From assembly GCA_958510875.1 (NCBI GenBank), contig OY294067.1:105692010-105756009 (forward strand): a stretch of DNA of 64,000 nt, read 5' to 3'. Shown here piece after piece: positions 1-11,480 of the stretch. Every line of letters begins with the position of its first letter. Position 1 is the stretch's first letter. The notes under the pieces are model-generated. The model was not told the origin of the DNA. It saw only the letters and a program-made list of their open reading frames with translations, and did not search any database. Origin of the DNA: Endomychus coccineus (taxonomy: Eukaryota > Arthropoda > Insecta > Coleoptera > Endomychidae). The position numbers and the translations under genes are program-made.

Positions 1-3000
1 CAGACTCAACCATTTTTTACAAATAGGTCATACTTTTCTTAATTCAGATAACTCATTTTACATAATCAAACCAAAGGTTTTTAATTAAATATATTAGAAT
101 CAGTAGAGATTTATAAAAGTCTCAAATACTCCTACAACAAGATTTTAAATCTAAATGATCAGTTAGAGGTTAGACCTATACCAAAGTGATCTTTTCCTTT
201 GTCTTTTAAGGCACTTCTAGAATAATTCTTAGAATATTAAATAATAATTTTCCTAATGCACAAATTGTTGCTTAATTTACACTGTATTTTCTTGGGATCT
301 GCCTGTTTTGAAATTTCCGATGATCTCTTACTCTTAATTGCACAAATATTTATACTTGAACCATTTATTATTTACTTCATACTATTGTATTTGTTTGATA
401 ATGGCACTTCGGTGATGAAATTATAGTAACGTTTTCATGTTATTATTATTAAAAGTGGTATAAAAACAAAGTAATTGTTCTTTCATTTAATCATACGGTG
501 TAGACGTAATTTCATGTGAAACATATTATTATTAATACGAATAACTTTTATGTTTGAGATTATATCCCATTCTTCAAATTTATGAAGATAAGTTATGAGG
601 TAATTCCATTTCAACCTACTTGGACATGAATAACCTACTGAAAATTCAAAGATAGCGGAGTAATGAATAATAATCTTTCTTGTGCTCCAAACTTATCATC
701 TTTTCATACTCTTGCGTACTGTTGCTTTTTGTTTTTGACTCATGTACATATTTGGTCATCACTTAGAAGCACGTAGTTAATTGTTAATAACCAATTATAA
801 AACGTGCAAATGCTAATTTATTCTTAGAGAAAAATAGCACAATGCTTGTTTCTCACTTGGTTCTAACTCATTTGACTTTAAGATTCAGCAATAATCTACG
901 ATAAACGATGAATTCCTTGAGAGGAAACGAATTTGCATAATTCATGTTTACTATCTTTGAGACGGATTGGTTTGGAAAGTATTTTTAAACTAGGTTTTCG
1001 TCCAAGCGAGACCTGACTCAAAACATGTTGACCTAAAAACTATAACTGTACCAATGGAAGACCTTGTTAATAACAACTCATTTTAAGGAATCCAATTTTG
1101 GCTTTAAATTTAAAATTCTTACTTATTTTAGATGCATCTGTAGCTATTTCTGTTTCGAACAATTCTGGAGCAGATGTTATGAATTAGTAAACTAATGCTC
1201 TTTCAAATGTAAGGTAAAAAGAATTGAAGGAGCAATTTCCAAAGTATTGAGTGTTAAAATTCAAGAAAAAATTATGGTACGCTCCTACGGTGTGAATTTA
1301 TAAAGTTTTTCAATTCCGCTATTCAAACTACAAAATAAGAGACTTTATTTCCAAGAAAAAAAATTTAAAGCGATTAATTATTCGTTAGATTAATTATTAA
1401 AAATTAAGAATGCTCTCAACAAATCACACAGGTAAACACTTAACCGAACCAAATTTTTGTTTAGAAATTGGCTGAAATTACAAGTCTTCCACAAGCTTTC
1501 CAACCACTAGTGATTTTCCGGGAAATTGGGAAAATTGATTATACCAAAATGTGTTATTGAGTTTCAATAAAATTGGTTCCAAGAAAAAGACTTTTTTCTT
1601 CAAATTTTAACATCCTATATCTTAGGAAGAACGCAGTTTATGACACATGTCTATGAGAACTTTTTCCTTTACAGAGAATCGCTCCCTTGAATCTTCTACC
1701 TCATTCTTGAACCCTTCTGTATAATCCGAGAGAAAATAAATCGTATGTGTTGTAGAAATAATTCATAATAATTATTTTATCAATTACCTCTATAATGATA
1801 TATTCACAGGATGGTATTACGCTAAATACTAATTCTTTCTCCACAAGGTTTGAGCCTTGGTCTGACTCAAAATCATTAAATGACGATATTTTCAGCCGAT
1901 ATATTCAATGTTTCTCACAATTTAAATGCTGTTACTTGTGCGGTTATATCGATTTTGTCATTTTCCTCATAATAATTATTAAACAAAGTTATGAGATCAC
2001 ATGATTCACATGATGGAATCTCCAATTAATTGTAACCCAGCAGGCCTATTAGGAGGCGAGGCGAATAACAAAAACAGGATTAGTACTTGCTCACATTTTG
2101 TGTAAAATTCAAATCATAGCATATTTTGTCATTTGAAATTTTCAGTTTTCCACTCGTTGATTACTCAAAAAAAGAGATTGAAAAGGATGTAACTATTATC
2201 TGGTTTTCAACATAAAGCTAGATATAGATTTATTGTTACAGATTGTAATGGTACAATTGAAAATAAACAGAATTTAATTTAATAAGAACATACAGCGAAT
2301 ACAGATTGTCAAAATGCTTTTAAAATTGTAAAGACATTTTGATTTCAAAATATTATTATCACACATAAGCTTACAAATTTAAGAATATTTACATTTCTCC
2401 ATCAGATATTGACTTGATCTCTTCTTAAACAATGATAGGCTTGCAAATTTTGTTAGTTCATTTGGCAATTTATTGCTTGCACTACGTATAGGTGATTTTT
2501 TGTATTTTGATAAATTATATTTATTTATAGGTATGTATTTTATTTTCGTTCCATGTTGAAAAATGGGTTTCTTTGTTCAGTTAGAACAATGATTTACCAT
2601 TATTTAGAAAGAACGCTGCCTTGCAGATATAGATTGAATGTACTGTAAGACTATTTCCCAGTGAACATTTTGTGTACTCGAATCCTTAAGGCATATTAAA
2701 ATTGATTGTAAGATTGAACTACTCTTTACTTGTTGAAAATCCATTATATTACAAATGAACAGTGCACTGGATAATATACTGTAGAAAAATTCCAAAATAA
2801 TCTTTTATTTTTATAATAAAAGTTTACTTTGGAAAAATAGAAGAAATTAGAAGTTATAGTATAAATTAAGTGTTAAAAATGGTAAGGAGGGTTTACTGAT
2901 CGATAACAATATTCCAATACAGCCTGAGATCAGTAAACCTCAGAGATACATTTAAATTTTTTGTTTACACATCGTTTTTTACAGTGATACCTTACATATC

Positions 3001-3229
3001 CTTGAGTTGAACCTGAGACTGAATATTTTCCCACAGCACTCCCAAGAGTTATTTCTGTATTTTTTGACATCATCTAGAGATGAAAAAATCTGTTTGCATA
3101 AATCAAATTGAATCTGTGAAAATAATTGTTTTAGCACTCATGTACGGTACTAAATCGATAAAAACCACTATGAAGATAAAATGAAGACGCGTTAAACTTT
3201 ACCCTGTGATTATTTTTTTTTTATACTTT
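1..3229. other. AT-rich stretch without a recognisable gene
   Basis: No open frame here carries a recognisable domain, and I see no RNA gene or long repeat. The one compact structure is a small hairpin with 11-bp perfect arms at 2891-2901 and 2928-2938. The open frames present are short, AT-driven and lack convincing splice sites. It is best read as intergenic or intronic sequence. Confidence 0.6.
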
Positions 3230-3239
3230 GACTACACAA

Positions 3240-4455
3240 GAGGTTAACCTATAATGTTCGAAGAGCTAGCGGTGGAATGTTGGGGGAGGACATAGGCATT
3301 CGAATTTTTCTTAATGGTTTGCAGGTTATAACCACAGAGAAAGACCTCACTAGGCAAAGAGTTTCACAACTTCGCCGTTCGATAGAAAAATGAAGGTCCA
3401 CCTACCTAGAATCTAAAAGTTAAGATTTCTGATGAACACTGACCTAGGAGAAATATCTATAGAAAATGGAGAGGTTGCCCATCTTTCTACGATGCTCTAG
3501 AGAGGAATAGCTCTCTTTTGGATAGAATCCAAGAGTTTCAGCGTATGTTTGGGAGTCGAACTCCAAACATGCGAACAGTACTCCAGGACAGGTCGAATCT
3601 GTGCTGTGAAGATTATGGAGAACTGCTGGGATATAAAGTAGCTCTTGCCACGGAATAGAAAACCCAATTTTCATAAAGGGGTTTTCGCAATGGAGGTCAC
3701 ATGATCATCCCATGAGAGGGTGCTGCTGGTGATGATCTCGAGCCTGGATATGGAAGACGTCATAGGAATTGTACCTGACATCATATTAGGGATTGTGTGA
3801 TTCGCCTTCCTGGAGAAGATGCAAGCTTGAGGTTTGATTCAATCAATCTATCCGTTTTGGTTACATTTCTAAATTTTCAGATCCCCATTTCAAAATCGTT
3901 GCCAGATCTTCATTAATTGCATCTACCTGTCTGTCTCACTTATCTGGCTTCATTGGATGATATAGGAGCTTTAGATGAGAAAGTGGTACGATGTTTACCA
4001 TCATCTGCAAAGCTGTGGACGGGACAGGTAGTCACTTCGAACAGATCGTTGATATGGAGCAGAAACAAAATTGGTGCCAAGAGAGATCCCTGTGGAATGA
4101 TAGCCATTGTATCGGAAGATAGTACACATGGAGTGAACTATATGAGAGAATCTCGATAGTAAGCGACAAAGTTGAGGCCGCAAACCATATGAAAGTTTCT
4201 CAAGAAGGCCTTGGTGCGAATCTCGGTCAAATGCTTTGGGGATATCCAAAGCTATAGCTAGAGATTCCCCACATTTTTCAATAGATTTCTGCCATAAATG
4301 TGTTACGTAGGCAAGCACATTTTCTGTTGATCATTCACGATTTTGGGACTCTTTAGGTATTGGATGAGCTCGATGTTGATTGTATTCTTCATCACTTTAG
4401 AGATCTCAGATAATAGTTCAATCGGTCTATAATTATTAGAAAGGACTTCTTTCCT
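3240..4455 (-). pseudogene. Decayed LINE reverse-transcriptase ORF
   Basis: Read on the minus strand in shifting frames, this stretch gives blocks of a non-LTR retrotransposon reverse transcriptase in order. Near 4410-4340 is a block with SNNYRPIELLSEISKVM. At 4318-4180 is LAYVTHLWQKSIEKCGES followed by LDIPKAFDR. An IPQG-like and FADD-like segment lies near 4110-4000. At 3670-3445 is a C-terminal block with DSTCPGVLFACLEF and SLEHRRKMGNLSIFYRYF. Several frameshifts and stops separate the blocks, so no protein is made. The block order and wording fit the jockey/R1/CR1-like group of LINEs. The family assignment comes from remembered motifs, and the clade is not certain. Confidence 0.75.
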
Positions 4456-4942
4456 TTTTTGGGAATTTGTTGGAATCTAGCTATCGATGGTGTTTGTGTA
4501 TGTAAATTAAAAACAAACCCGGCCGAGCCAGCAAAAAAAAAGAAATCATAATCTGACTTTATTAATAAATTAGCCAGGTTAATTTATAAATTAGCTAAAG
4601 CATTGGATATTTTGTATTAGAAATTATGATTTTCATATTAGCCAGACTGCCTTCGATAAACGATCCATCTATTTTAGATTCCTATAATATTTCAAGTAAA
4701 TTAACCAAGACCCACTTATACCCGTTTATAAACTAGCCCCTGTTTCAGTTACAATCGCGGTTTCTATCAAAATATAGAGAATTGGAAAATAGATATTTTT
4801 TTTCTAAGAAATTATATATTTGTTTAGAGATGCATTTCTCAAATATTTTAGCAATGTGGCTATACAGAACAATATACCTATAGTTTACTAATCATCGGGT
4901 CCCATTTTCCAATATGGCATTCTTTTAAGCAGTCATATTAAT

Positions 4943-6138
4943 AGTGTTCTTTTTCTTCCGGTTATGCATACGTATGCCGAACTAGGTTTCGATATTTTCA
5001 AAACTATGACGTATAACTGACCCATACAAATCGCGAATATGCGGAATAAATACATAATGGTCAAATTGAATTGGTAGATTGTCATATTCATAAATATACC
5101 TATAGTCCAGGCTGTGAACCAGGATTTTAGCTATAATAAAAAAAAACATGTTAGTTCTAATCAAAAAATTCATTCATACACCTTAAAACCTCTTGGGAAC
5201 CCCAATCCCACCCATTGGGGCGAAAATGGCCCGAAATCTCCCAGTCTTGAATTGTATTTTCTACAAAAAAAGGTATTTTGGCATTTCGAGTGCACCTAGG
5301 ACGTTTTTTGGGTCGCTGAACACGAATCCGTAACCAGTTTTACTTGCAATCCATCGTAGGGGTGGTCAAATCGACAAAATTGGACAATTTCGCACCCCTA
5401 ATATGTTATTTTGCAATTTACGTGTTTTTGGTATTCCGAATGCACCAAGGTTTTTTTTTGGGTAGCTAAATACGATTCCGAAGCCAAATTTACTCCGAAG
5501 TAATTTTAAAATGCAAAAATAAAAAAATTTAGAAGCGTGTCAAATTAGCCATTTTTGTAAATTTCCCACCCCTACGATGATATTCGAGTAAATCTGGCTT
5601 CGGAATCGTATTCAGCGACCCAAAAAACTACTTTAGTGCATTCGAAATGCCTAAAATACGTAAATTGCAAAATAACAAATGTGGGTGCAAAATTGGCCAA
5701 TTTCGTCGATTTTACCACCCCTACGATGGATTGCAAGTAAAACTGGCTACGGGTTCGTGTTCAGCGACCCAGAAAACCTCCAAGGTGCACTCGAAATGCC
5801 AAAACACCTTTTTTTGTAGAAAATACAGTTCAAGACTTGGAGATTTCGGGCCATTTTCGCCCCCAATGGGTGGGGTTGGGGTTCCCAAGAGGTTTTAAGG
5901 TGTATGAATGAATTTTTTGATTAGAACTAACATGTTTTTTTTTATTATAGCTAAAATCCTGGTTCACAGCCTGGACTATAGGTATATTTATGAATATGAC
6001 AATCTACCAATTCAATTTGACCATTATGTATTTATTCCGCATATTCGCGATTTGTATGGGTCAGTTATACGTCATAGTTTTGAAAATATCGAAACCTAGT
6101 TCGGCATACGTATGCATAACCGGAAGAAAAAGAACACT
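4943..6138. mobile_element. 1.2 kb near-perfect palindromic (foldback-type) element
   Basis: The two halves are reverse complements of each other from AGTGTTCT at 4943 to AGAACACT at 6138, with the turn near 5520-5540. The outer 200 bp of the arms are identical, so the same 63-codon open frame occurs at 4982-5173 (minus) and 5908-6099 (plus). The inner parts are more diverged. No transposase is encoded. No clear target-site duplication is visible (TTAAT to the left, GAGAAC to the right), so the superfamily is unknown. It reads as a non-autonomous element able to form a very long hairpin. Confidence 0.8.
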
Positions 6139-6235
6139 GAGAACCTCTTGAAGCTAATGCAAAAAAAAATTTCGATTCGAACTTATATGTTTTTTTTTTT
6201 CATTTTCCGGTTCATAGCCTGGACTACTACTTCCC
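6139..6235 (+). repeat. Diverged partial copy of the adjacent palindrome arm
   Basis: Directly after the palindrome end, the sequence repeats in the same order and in diverged form the motif of its right arm. First come CCTCTTG and a GAA...TTATATG block, then a T-run, then GGTTCATAGCCTGGACTA, against GGTTCACAGCCTGGACTA at 5961-5978. This may be an older copy of the same family or part of a tandem arrangement. Confidence 0.5.
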
Positions 6236-6239
6236 TTTT

Positions 6240-7007
6240 AAGTTCTGTTAAAACACGGTTTTACCTCTTTATATCCTTATCAGTAAAGTTAGTTCCAAAA
6301 TCTACTGTTTACCTAGTCATTGCAACAAACTCTTATCGGCAAAAGCTGTGAAGTGTTCAAGATTTGCAGTAATATACCCCGACAATCTCATAAACCTCGA
6401 GTCGAAGTTTAAGTTCCGAATAATTTTGAAAAGAATAAAATCTTGTTAAATAGCGTATGATAAAACATTGTTTTTTGATTTTTTTTATCCGATTTATATG
6501 TTTATTTATTAGTACAAGAAAAAATTATTATTTAAATTGGCTTTGTCAGAGAATCAGTTACTCATTTACTGTAGACATGGAACTTTTCGTTAATAAATAC
6601 GTTTGTGCTCCACTTGAAATCACATTAAAAACTCTATTCAATGCATAAATATAGCTACACATTTGTTAACAATTTCCTTGGCATCAAGCGATAAATATTT
6701 TCTTTTTAAATTAGCACTACCTGAGATGCTACGATCATGGTCTTCCCAAGGAAGCCACATTTACTTAAAAAAATCGATCGAGATTATATAAAAACTGCGC
6801 TACGTTTACGTTAAGGATGTATACTAACTAAATTTAAATATTTGTACATTATGAATTAATATAAAGTTCATTTTATCTTTGTACCAGTTATTTAATTTGG
6901 CACGGCCTTATTTACAATTCTTGCACACTACCGTGTTATATATAATTACAACTGGTGCCAATAACCTATATGATTCGTATGACTACAGGTCCGTCAGAAA
7001 AGTGAGA
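6240..7007. other. No gene seen
   Basis: AT-rich sequence with only short open frames and no recognisable domain or repeat. Confidence 0.5.
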
Positions 7008-7009
7008 TA

Positions 7010-7342
7010 GTCGAGTCATATTAGCAAAAAAGCTGGGAAAATTTGCGGCCAACTCCGATCGACTCCGGGTTTTTTGCAAAATTTTCCTGAACGAATTTAC
7101 AATATTCCCGAAAAAAAACATATGTGCTTTTCCATTTTTCAATTGTTATAGAGGAATATAGAGAAAATTGGCCATTTTCCTCTATATTCTATAACAATTG
7201 AAAAATGGAAAAGCACATATTAGTTTTTTTTCGGGAATGTTGTAAACCCGTTCTGGAAAATTTTGCAAAAAACCAGGAGTCGAGCGGAGTTGCCCGCAAA
7301 TTTTCCCAGCTTTTATACTTTTTTCGTCTAATCTAACCCGAC
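7010..7342. mobile_element. TA-flanked hairpin MITE (GTCGGGT ends)
   Basis: A 333-bp element whose halves are inverted copies, with the turn around 7165-7170. The left end reads GTCGAGTCATATTAG and the right end is the reverse complement of GTCGGGTTAGATTAG. TA lies directly outside each end (7008-7009 and 7343-7344), as expected of a Tc1/mariner-type insertion. The same terminal sequence bounds the element at 48677-49817, so this is a family and not a chance hairpin. It has no coding capacity. Confidence 0.8.
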
Positions 7343-7851
7343 TAAGAGAGATTGCTTATTTATTTGACATTTATGTGAGCGTGTGGAATTGAATAACATA
7401 TTATCTATAGTTTGCTATCGTTATTTACGTAGATGAAGTGGCTACAGCAACTGTGGTGCAGCTGAATTCGATCAGAATCTGGAACAATTTATAATAAGAA
7501 AAACACTGGTGTTATTATGGTACAATAAAATACTATATTACTATATTCATATTCCATTTGAACATCTGTAACTCAGCACCTATTATCACCACTAAACGAT
7601 TTGCAAAATTTTAAATACATACGACCAACAGGAACGGCGAAGTCTCCACAGGTTTTACGCACGAACACAGACATCATCAAACAATAGTCTAGCTCCATAA
7701 AGAATAAATTATGGGCCATCTTTCATTATGACAATTATCGTTTAAGGAATTCTGAGGACCTTTCGGCTACCAAGTAGCCATCGTCATAGTAGACTAAATT
7801 ATAAATCAAAATGTGCCCGTTTAAATACTATTTGGGGATAATAATAATAAT

Positions 7852-8185
7852 GTGAACAAGGGGTTACCCTCAGCTGGAGATAAATCGGAATTTAATAAAT
7901 TGCTTTTTCGTTTACACATTTCCATCCCTTTGAGTCAGCAAAATTATAAAAACGAAAATGAGAAACTTCAGCAAATAACGTTGGACAATGGATACGACAA
8001 ATCTTTGATCAATAATTCAAGTTCTAAACAAAAAACAAAATTGGATCGTAGCCAACTAACCAAATTAGAGGCATTACCTTCAAATATTTCAATAAAATTT
8101 AAAAGTTTCACTTATCATCCTTCAGTAATTAATAAATTCCATAATTTGTTTTCTAAATTTGCAATACCACCATCAGTATGTAGAT
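7852..8185 (+). pseudogene. PLE protein fragment, upstream part
   Basis: An open frame of about 110 codons upstream of the hAT insertion. Its SIKFKSFTYHPSVINKFHNL stretch resembles the region between the reverse transcriptase and the GIY-YIG endonuclease of Penelope-like elements, where a similar 'TYHP/RITNFLRK' block is usual. The last codons before the stop are hAT sequence, so the printed C-terminus is not original. The reading frame resumes in decayed form at 9056. Confidence 0.5.
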
Positions 8186-9047
8186 CAGGGCCATATTTAG
8201 GAGTGGGCAGAGTGGGCAGCCGCCCACAGGCCCCCACCAAGTATAATATATTGTGAAAAATTTTGCCGTTCAACAAAAATGATAAGATGATTTTGTTAAT
8301 ATCGTAATAAATTCATAATTTTTGCGTAATTTTATGCAGAATTTGTATTCACATATTTTAATTATTCATTTTACATTACAAAAGCAGGAAATATTCTATA
8401 TTTAATATTTATGTAATGGCAGGTAGAAATTGAAATAAGTTATTTCTGATGTTACATTGCTTTGAAACACATAACATAAAAGCAAGTTCATTGAAATTAG
8501 TTATTTGAATTTTCCCGCGTGTTTAATATGTGGCGCCGTATTACAGATAAGTTTCTAGTTTTTAGTCAATTTGCAGAATTTTACAAACAGTTTCAGCAGA
8601 AAAAGAAGATACTTCAGCCGTTTACATTTCATATACGCGTTGATGATCAAACAAAAAACAGGTGCAGGATGGTTTTCCTAATGTTCCGATAATTTGAAAA
8701 ATTTATCTTGTTCTGATGATCATTAACTGTAAGGCTGAAAGATCCTTTTCCATGTTAAAATTACTAAAAAAACAGATTGCGAACGGCAATGAGCCAAAAA
8801 CGTCTCAATAATCTCCTGCTTTTGAGTAGCAATAATTAATTAATTAAAATTTGACGACTTGATCGACGAGAAAAGTGCCTTTGTAACGATAATTAATATA
8901 ATTACAAATAAATAATACATATATCTCCAAGCAAAGTTTTATTTAAACGGCGTTACAATTGCATTATAATTTTGTATTGTAAAAATATTTTGTGGCATTT
9001 AATATCACTTGTGCCCACAGGCCCCCACCACTCTAAATCCGGCCCTA
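8186..9047 (+). mobile_element. hAT element, internally deleted, with exact 8-bp target duplication
   Basis: Terminal inverted repeats CAGGGCC(A/G)(T/G)ATTTAG at 8186 and its complement ending at 9047 are typical of hAT elements. ATGTAGAT occurs directly on both sides (8078+100 to 8185, i.e. 8178-8185, and 9048-9055), a perfect 8-bp target-site duplication. The 862-bp element keeps only the dimerisation end of its transposase (8731-8885). It landed inside a PLE open frame, so it is younger than the PLE copy. Confidence 0.9.
8731..8885 (+). pseudogene. hAT transposase C-terminal remnant
   Basis: Translation gives CKAERSFSMLKLLKKQIANG and then, after a frame change, MSQKRLNNLLLLSSNN. These match the pattern of the hAT dimerisation domain, in which a C..AERSFS.LK..K...RS.M...RL..LALLSI block is common. 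One frameshift and in-frame stops show that it is inactive. Confidence 0.75.
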
Positions 9048-9055
9048 ATGTAGAT

Positions 9056-9290
9056 GTAAGAACAAGGTAAAACACCGTTTAGACAACACCTTTGATTAAG
9101 TCCCGATATAAGGAACATTCTGCCCATATGAAGAAAAATCAGCGTTAGCCGAACATATTTTAAATACAGGTCACACCATTTCTCAAGAAAGTTTATCAGT
9201 TTTGAAATACAATACACACAAATATCTAGGTAATAGAAGGGATAGAAATGTATAAACGAAAAAGATATTTATTAAATTCAGATTTATCTC
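9056..9290 (+). pseudogene. PLE GIY-YIG endonuclease remnant
   Basis: Downstream of the hAT insertion, frames shifted by one base give SRYKEHSAHMK and then EKSALAEHILNTGHTI. The R.KEH and S.LAEH..NTGH blocks are the C-terminal signature of the GIY-YIG nuclease that Penelope-like elements carry after the reverse transcriptase. A tail with NTHKYLGNRRDRNVYKRKRY follows. A frameshift and stops break the frame. Confidence 0.65.
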
Positions 9291-9370
9291 CAGCTAAGGG
9301 TTAACCTCTTGTTTACATTATTATCCCCAAATAGTATTTAAACAGAAATATTCAGATTTATAATTTAACT

Positions 9371-9412
9371 TACTCTGATGATGGCTACTTGGTAGCCGAA
9401 ATGTCCTCAGTA
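9371..9412 (+). ncRNA. Hammerhead-ribozyme-like motif in PLE end
   Basis: The core CTGATGA lies at 9375-9381. A six-bp stem with loop TTG follows (GGCTAC 9383-9388 with GTAGCC 9392-9397), then GAAA at 9398-9401. Stem I would be TACT (9371-9374) with AGTA (9409-9412), and the base pair before the cut would be U9407-C9408, a permitted UH site. One extra U (9382) sits between core and stem II, and stem III is almost absent. Hammerheads with minimal stem III are known from Penelope-like elements. Activity of this copy is doubtful. Confidence 0.45.
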
Positions 9413-9555
9413 CCTACTTTAATAGTATTTATAGTGGATAAGGGTGATTATTTCTTATCTATAGTGTTATAGTGTATTCACAGTGAGATTTCCATCATAG
9501 TTTATTAAAACTATATTTATTAGCATACAGGGTTTATGCACTAGATTACTTTGTA

Positions 9556-10169
9556 CAGTGAAACCTAGTTAAGTGGGACCTGGATAAGTGAGAAACCTCT
9601 ATTATTGAGAGTTGCAATGAGGTCCCGGTTCCTTTCCATTAAATTACCTCTGTTAGTAAGACTTTTTGAACCTGGTTAAATGAGATTTGAATTCTAAGAC
9701 TTTTTCGATGTTTAACTCTATAATTGAGACTCTGTAGCTCAATTACCTGTATAAGTGAGACAAATTAATCAGGTTTTAACACATTTGACATGTTTGTTTA
9801 CATACATTTCGCGTCGTCTTTCGCGCATGCTTTGTTTGTCAGTACTATCTCAGGTTTTGACCTAAAAACAAGGGAATAAAAGTGTACAAAATGTCCAAAC
9901 GTAAATATAAAACGTTATCAGTATCTGAAATTTAAAACTTATATCAGATTATGATTGTGGAAAGTCGCGTGGTGAACTGTGTAGGGAGAATAACATTTTT
10001 ATTAACATTTCCACCTCTAAAAATGGAATAACGGCACATTTCGACCTCTGTAAATGAGACAACTATAATTTTAAACCTGCTTAATTGGAAAAATGGATTA
10101 TTGGAAACCCCTCAATAATAGGTACATATGTCTTGGTCCCTTGAGATCCCAATTAACCAGGTTTCACTG
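9556..10169 (+). mobile_element. pogo/Tigger-like deletion derivative
   Basis: The ends CAGTGAAACCTAGTTAA (left) and the complement of CAGTGAAACCTGGTTAATTG (right) are flanked by TA at 9554-9555 and 10170-10171. That is the arrangement of pogo/Tigger elements of the Tc1/mariner superfamily. Only the first part of a transposase frame remains (9891-10010), so most of the coding region has been deleted. Further subterminal repeats of the 'T(A/T)A(A/G)TGAGA' type are scattered on both sides. Confidence 0.8.
9891..10010 (+). pseudogene. Start of a pogo/CENP-B-type transposase
   Basis: The frame starts MSKRKYKTLSVSEI and stops. In the next frame it continues KLISDYDCGKSRGELCRENN. Basic residues, LS.SE, and a helix-turn-helix with G.SR.ELCR...I are the normal start of CENP-B N-terminal/pogo DNA-binding domains. 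The frame ends in deletion, so nothing functional is encoded. Confidence 0.65.
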
Positions 10170-10171
10170 TA

Positions 10172-11020
10172 TTAACGTTTCTGTTTTGGGACATACGGCA
10201 TTATTTTTTAAATTCTAACCACGCAATTTTGTTACATCTGTTCATCCGCGGGAGGAGAGCCTTATTGTGACTTAAACTAAACAGATTGTGATGTGATGAT
10301 CATATCAAAATAAGAGCTCCTTTGAATTTTATATGTTTGATAAATCCAAATCATCAAAATACTCGGAAAAACTTCAAGTTACTTCTATAAAATACTTTGT
10401 ATGAGGTTTCACATAATAATTTTGAAAACGTGTCGGGTTTATAATTGTCTGTCTATTTACTTGTGAGAGAATGTTTACACATAATTCAACCCATTGACAT
10501 TTTAAATGACCGATAATAAAATGGGATGTAGTCTCGCAATTGTAATAAGTTATATCGGTCTGTTCATATCCGCAAATTTTGAGTGTTGAGGAATCGCTAT
10601 GCCAGATTTGAATATCCAAATCAAGAATAGATATTTTGATTTTGATGAATATCAGATAATATTCATTCCATCTCCAATTCAACCCCTTTAAATTTTGTAT
10701 AATTAACAGTTTAAAAATTAACAATGATTCAGAAAAACCATAACAAACAGAATATGTCATATTGCATGTAATTTTTCTCATAAATTGCTAAGTTAGATTC
10801 CTGAACCCAAATATGTAAAACACCCCAACCCGGTCCATTGGGAAAAACCAACGACAATGAACAATCAAATTTAGATGTCCTTGTACATTTGAAAAACCTA
10901 AAGACCTTCCACATACAAATGCAAAAGTCACGCCAATTAGTTCCCAAGAAAACATGTTTTTATTACAGGCCACACCTGCGAAGTAATCCCCGGAAACGCG
11001 CTTAGAAAATCAATAATAAT
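10172..11020. other. No gene assigned
   Basis: Two overlapping minus-strand open frames (10374-10781 and 10729-10973) are the longest here. I do not recognise either protein, and they lack a domain motif, a good start context or splice support. They may be decayed transposon sequence. Confidence 0.4.
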
Positions 11021-11027
11021 CAACAAT

Positions 11028-11480
11028 ATAAATAAGAAATAATCACCCTTATCCACTAACAATACTATTAAAGTACTGGCTACGGAGTAGCCATCCATTC
11101 TCAGAGTAATCTAGTATTTTTAGTTGACAATGGTGATTATTTCTTATTAATAATCATCATCTACACAAAGTGCATGTTTTTAAATGATCAAAAAAAATTT
11201 AGCTTTTAAAATCACTCAGAAAAAAAGGAAGGTTTAACCATTTGACTTTTTCATAAAAAATTGTATAAAAAAGTGGTGGGAACGACGGAAAGGTTTATCA
11301 AAATATACTGTTATCGCGCCCCAGAACCATATAGTTCCTATTTTCCCAACTTTAAAGCGATTTGCATGTTTCCAAGTTCGCACGACCTATAGGAACGGCG
11401 CAACCATCTCCACAGAGGGTTACGCATACAATCGACGCCATCTCAATAATAGACTAGATAAATTCAGAATAGCCAAAAAC
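11028..11480. repeat. PLE-end repeat, inverted arrangement
   Basis: A hairpin is formed by AATAAGAAATAATCACC at 11030 and its complement GGTGATTATTTCTTATT around 11132-11148, enclosing a variant of the GGCTAC...GTAGCC motif at 11080-11096. Further on, 11390-11460 (AGGAACGGCG, TCTCCACAG, TTACGCA) matches 7630-7670 and, inverted, 42060-42105. This is a non-coding fragment of the PLE family described at 7752-9410. Confidence 0.55.

Larger units (their letters stand above)
7752..9410 (+). mobile_element. Penelope-like element remnant with inverted ends
   Basis: The segment is bounded by inverted repeats of about 150 bp (7752-7900 against 9267-9410). They share CTGAGGAC, GGCTACCAAGTAGCC, AAATACTATTTGGGGATAAT and the AGCTGGAGATAAATC block. 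Between them lies the C-terminal part of a Penelope-like protein, split by a later hAT insertion at 8186-9047. Inverted or otherwise rearranged pseudo-LTR ends are characteristic of PLEs. Related end fragments recur at 11028-11480, 12085-12240 and 41885-42240, so it is a multicopy family here. Confidence 0.65.

Noticed and set aside
4982..6099. Identical 63-codon frames on opposite strands
   Set aside because: They are a consequence of the palindrome, not a duplicated gene.
10374..10973. Two overlapping minus-strand frames as a gene
   Set aside because: No recognisable motif, overlapping frames, and position between two transposon remnants.
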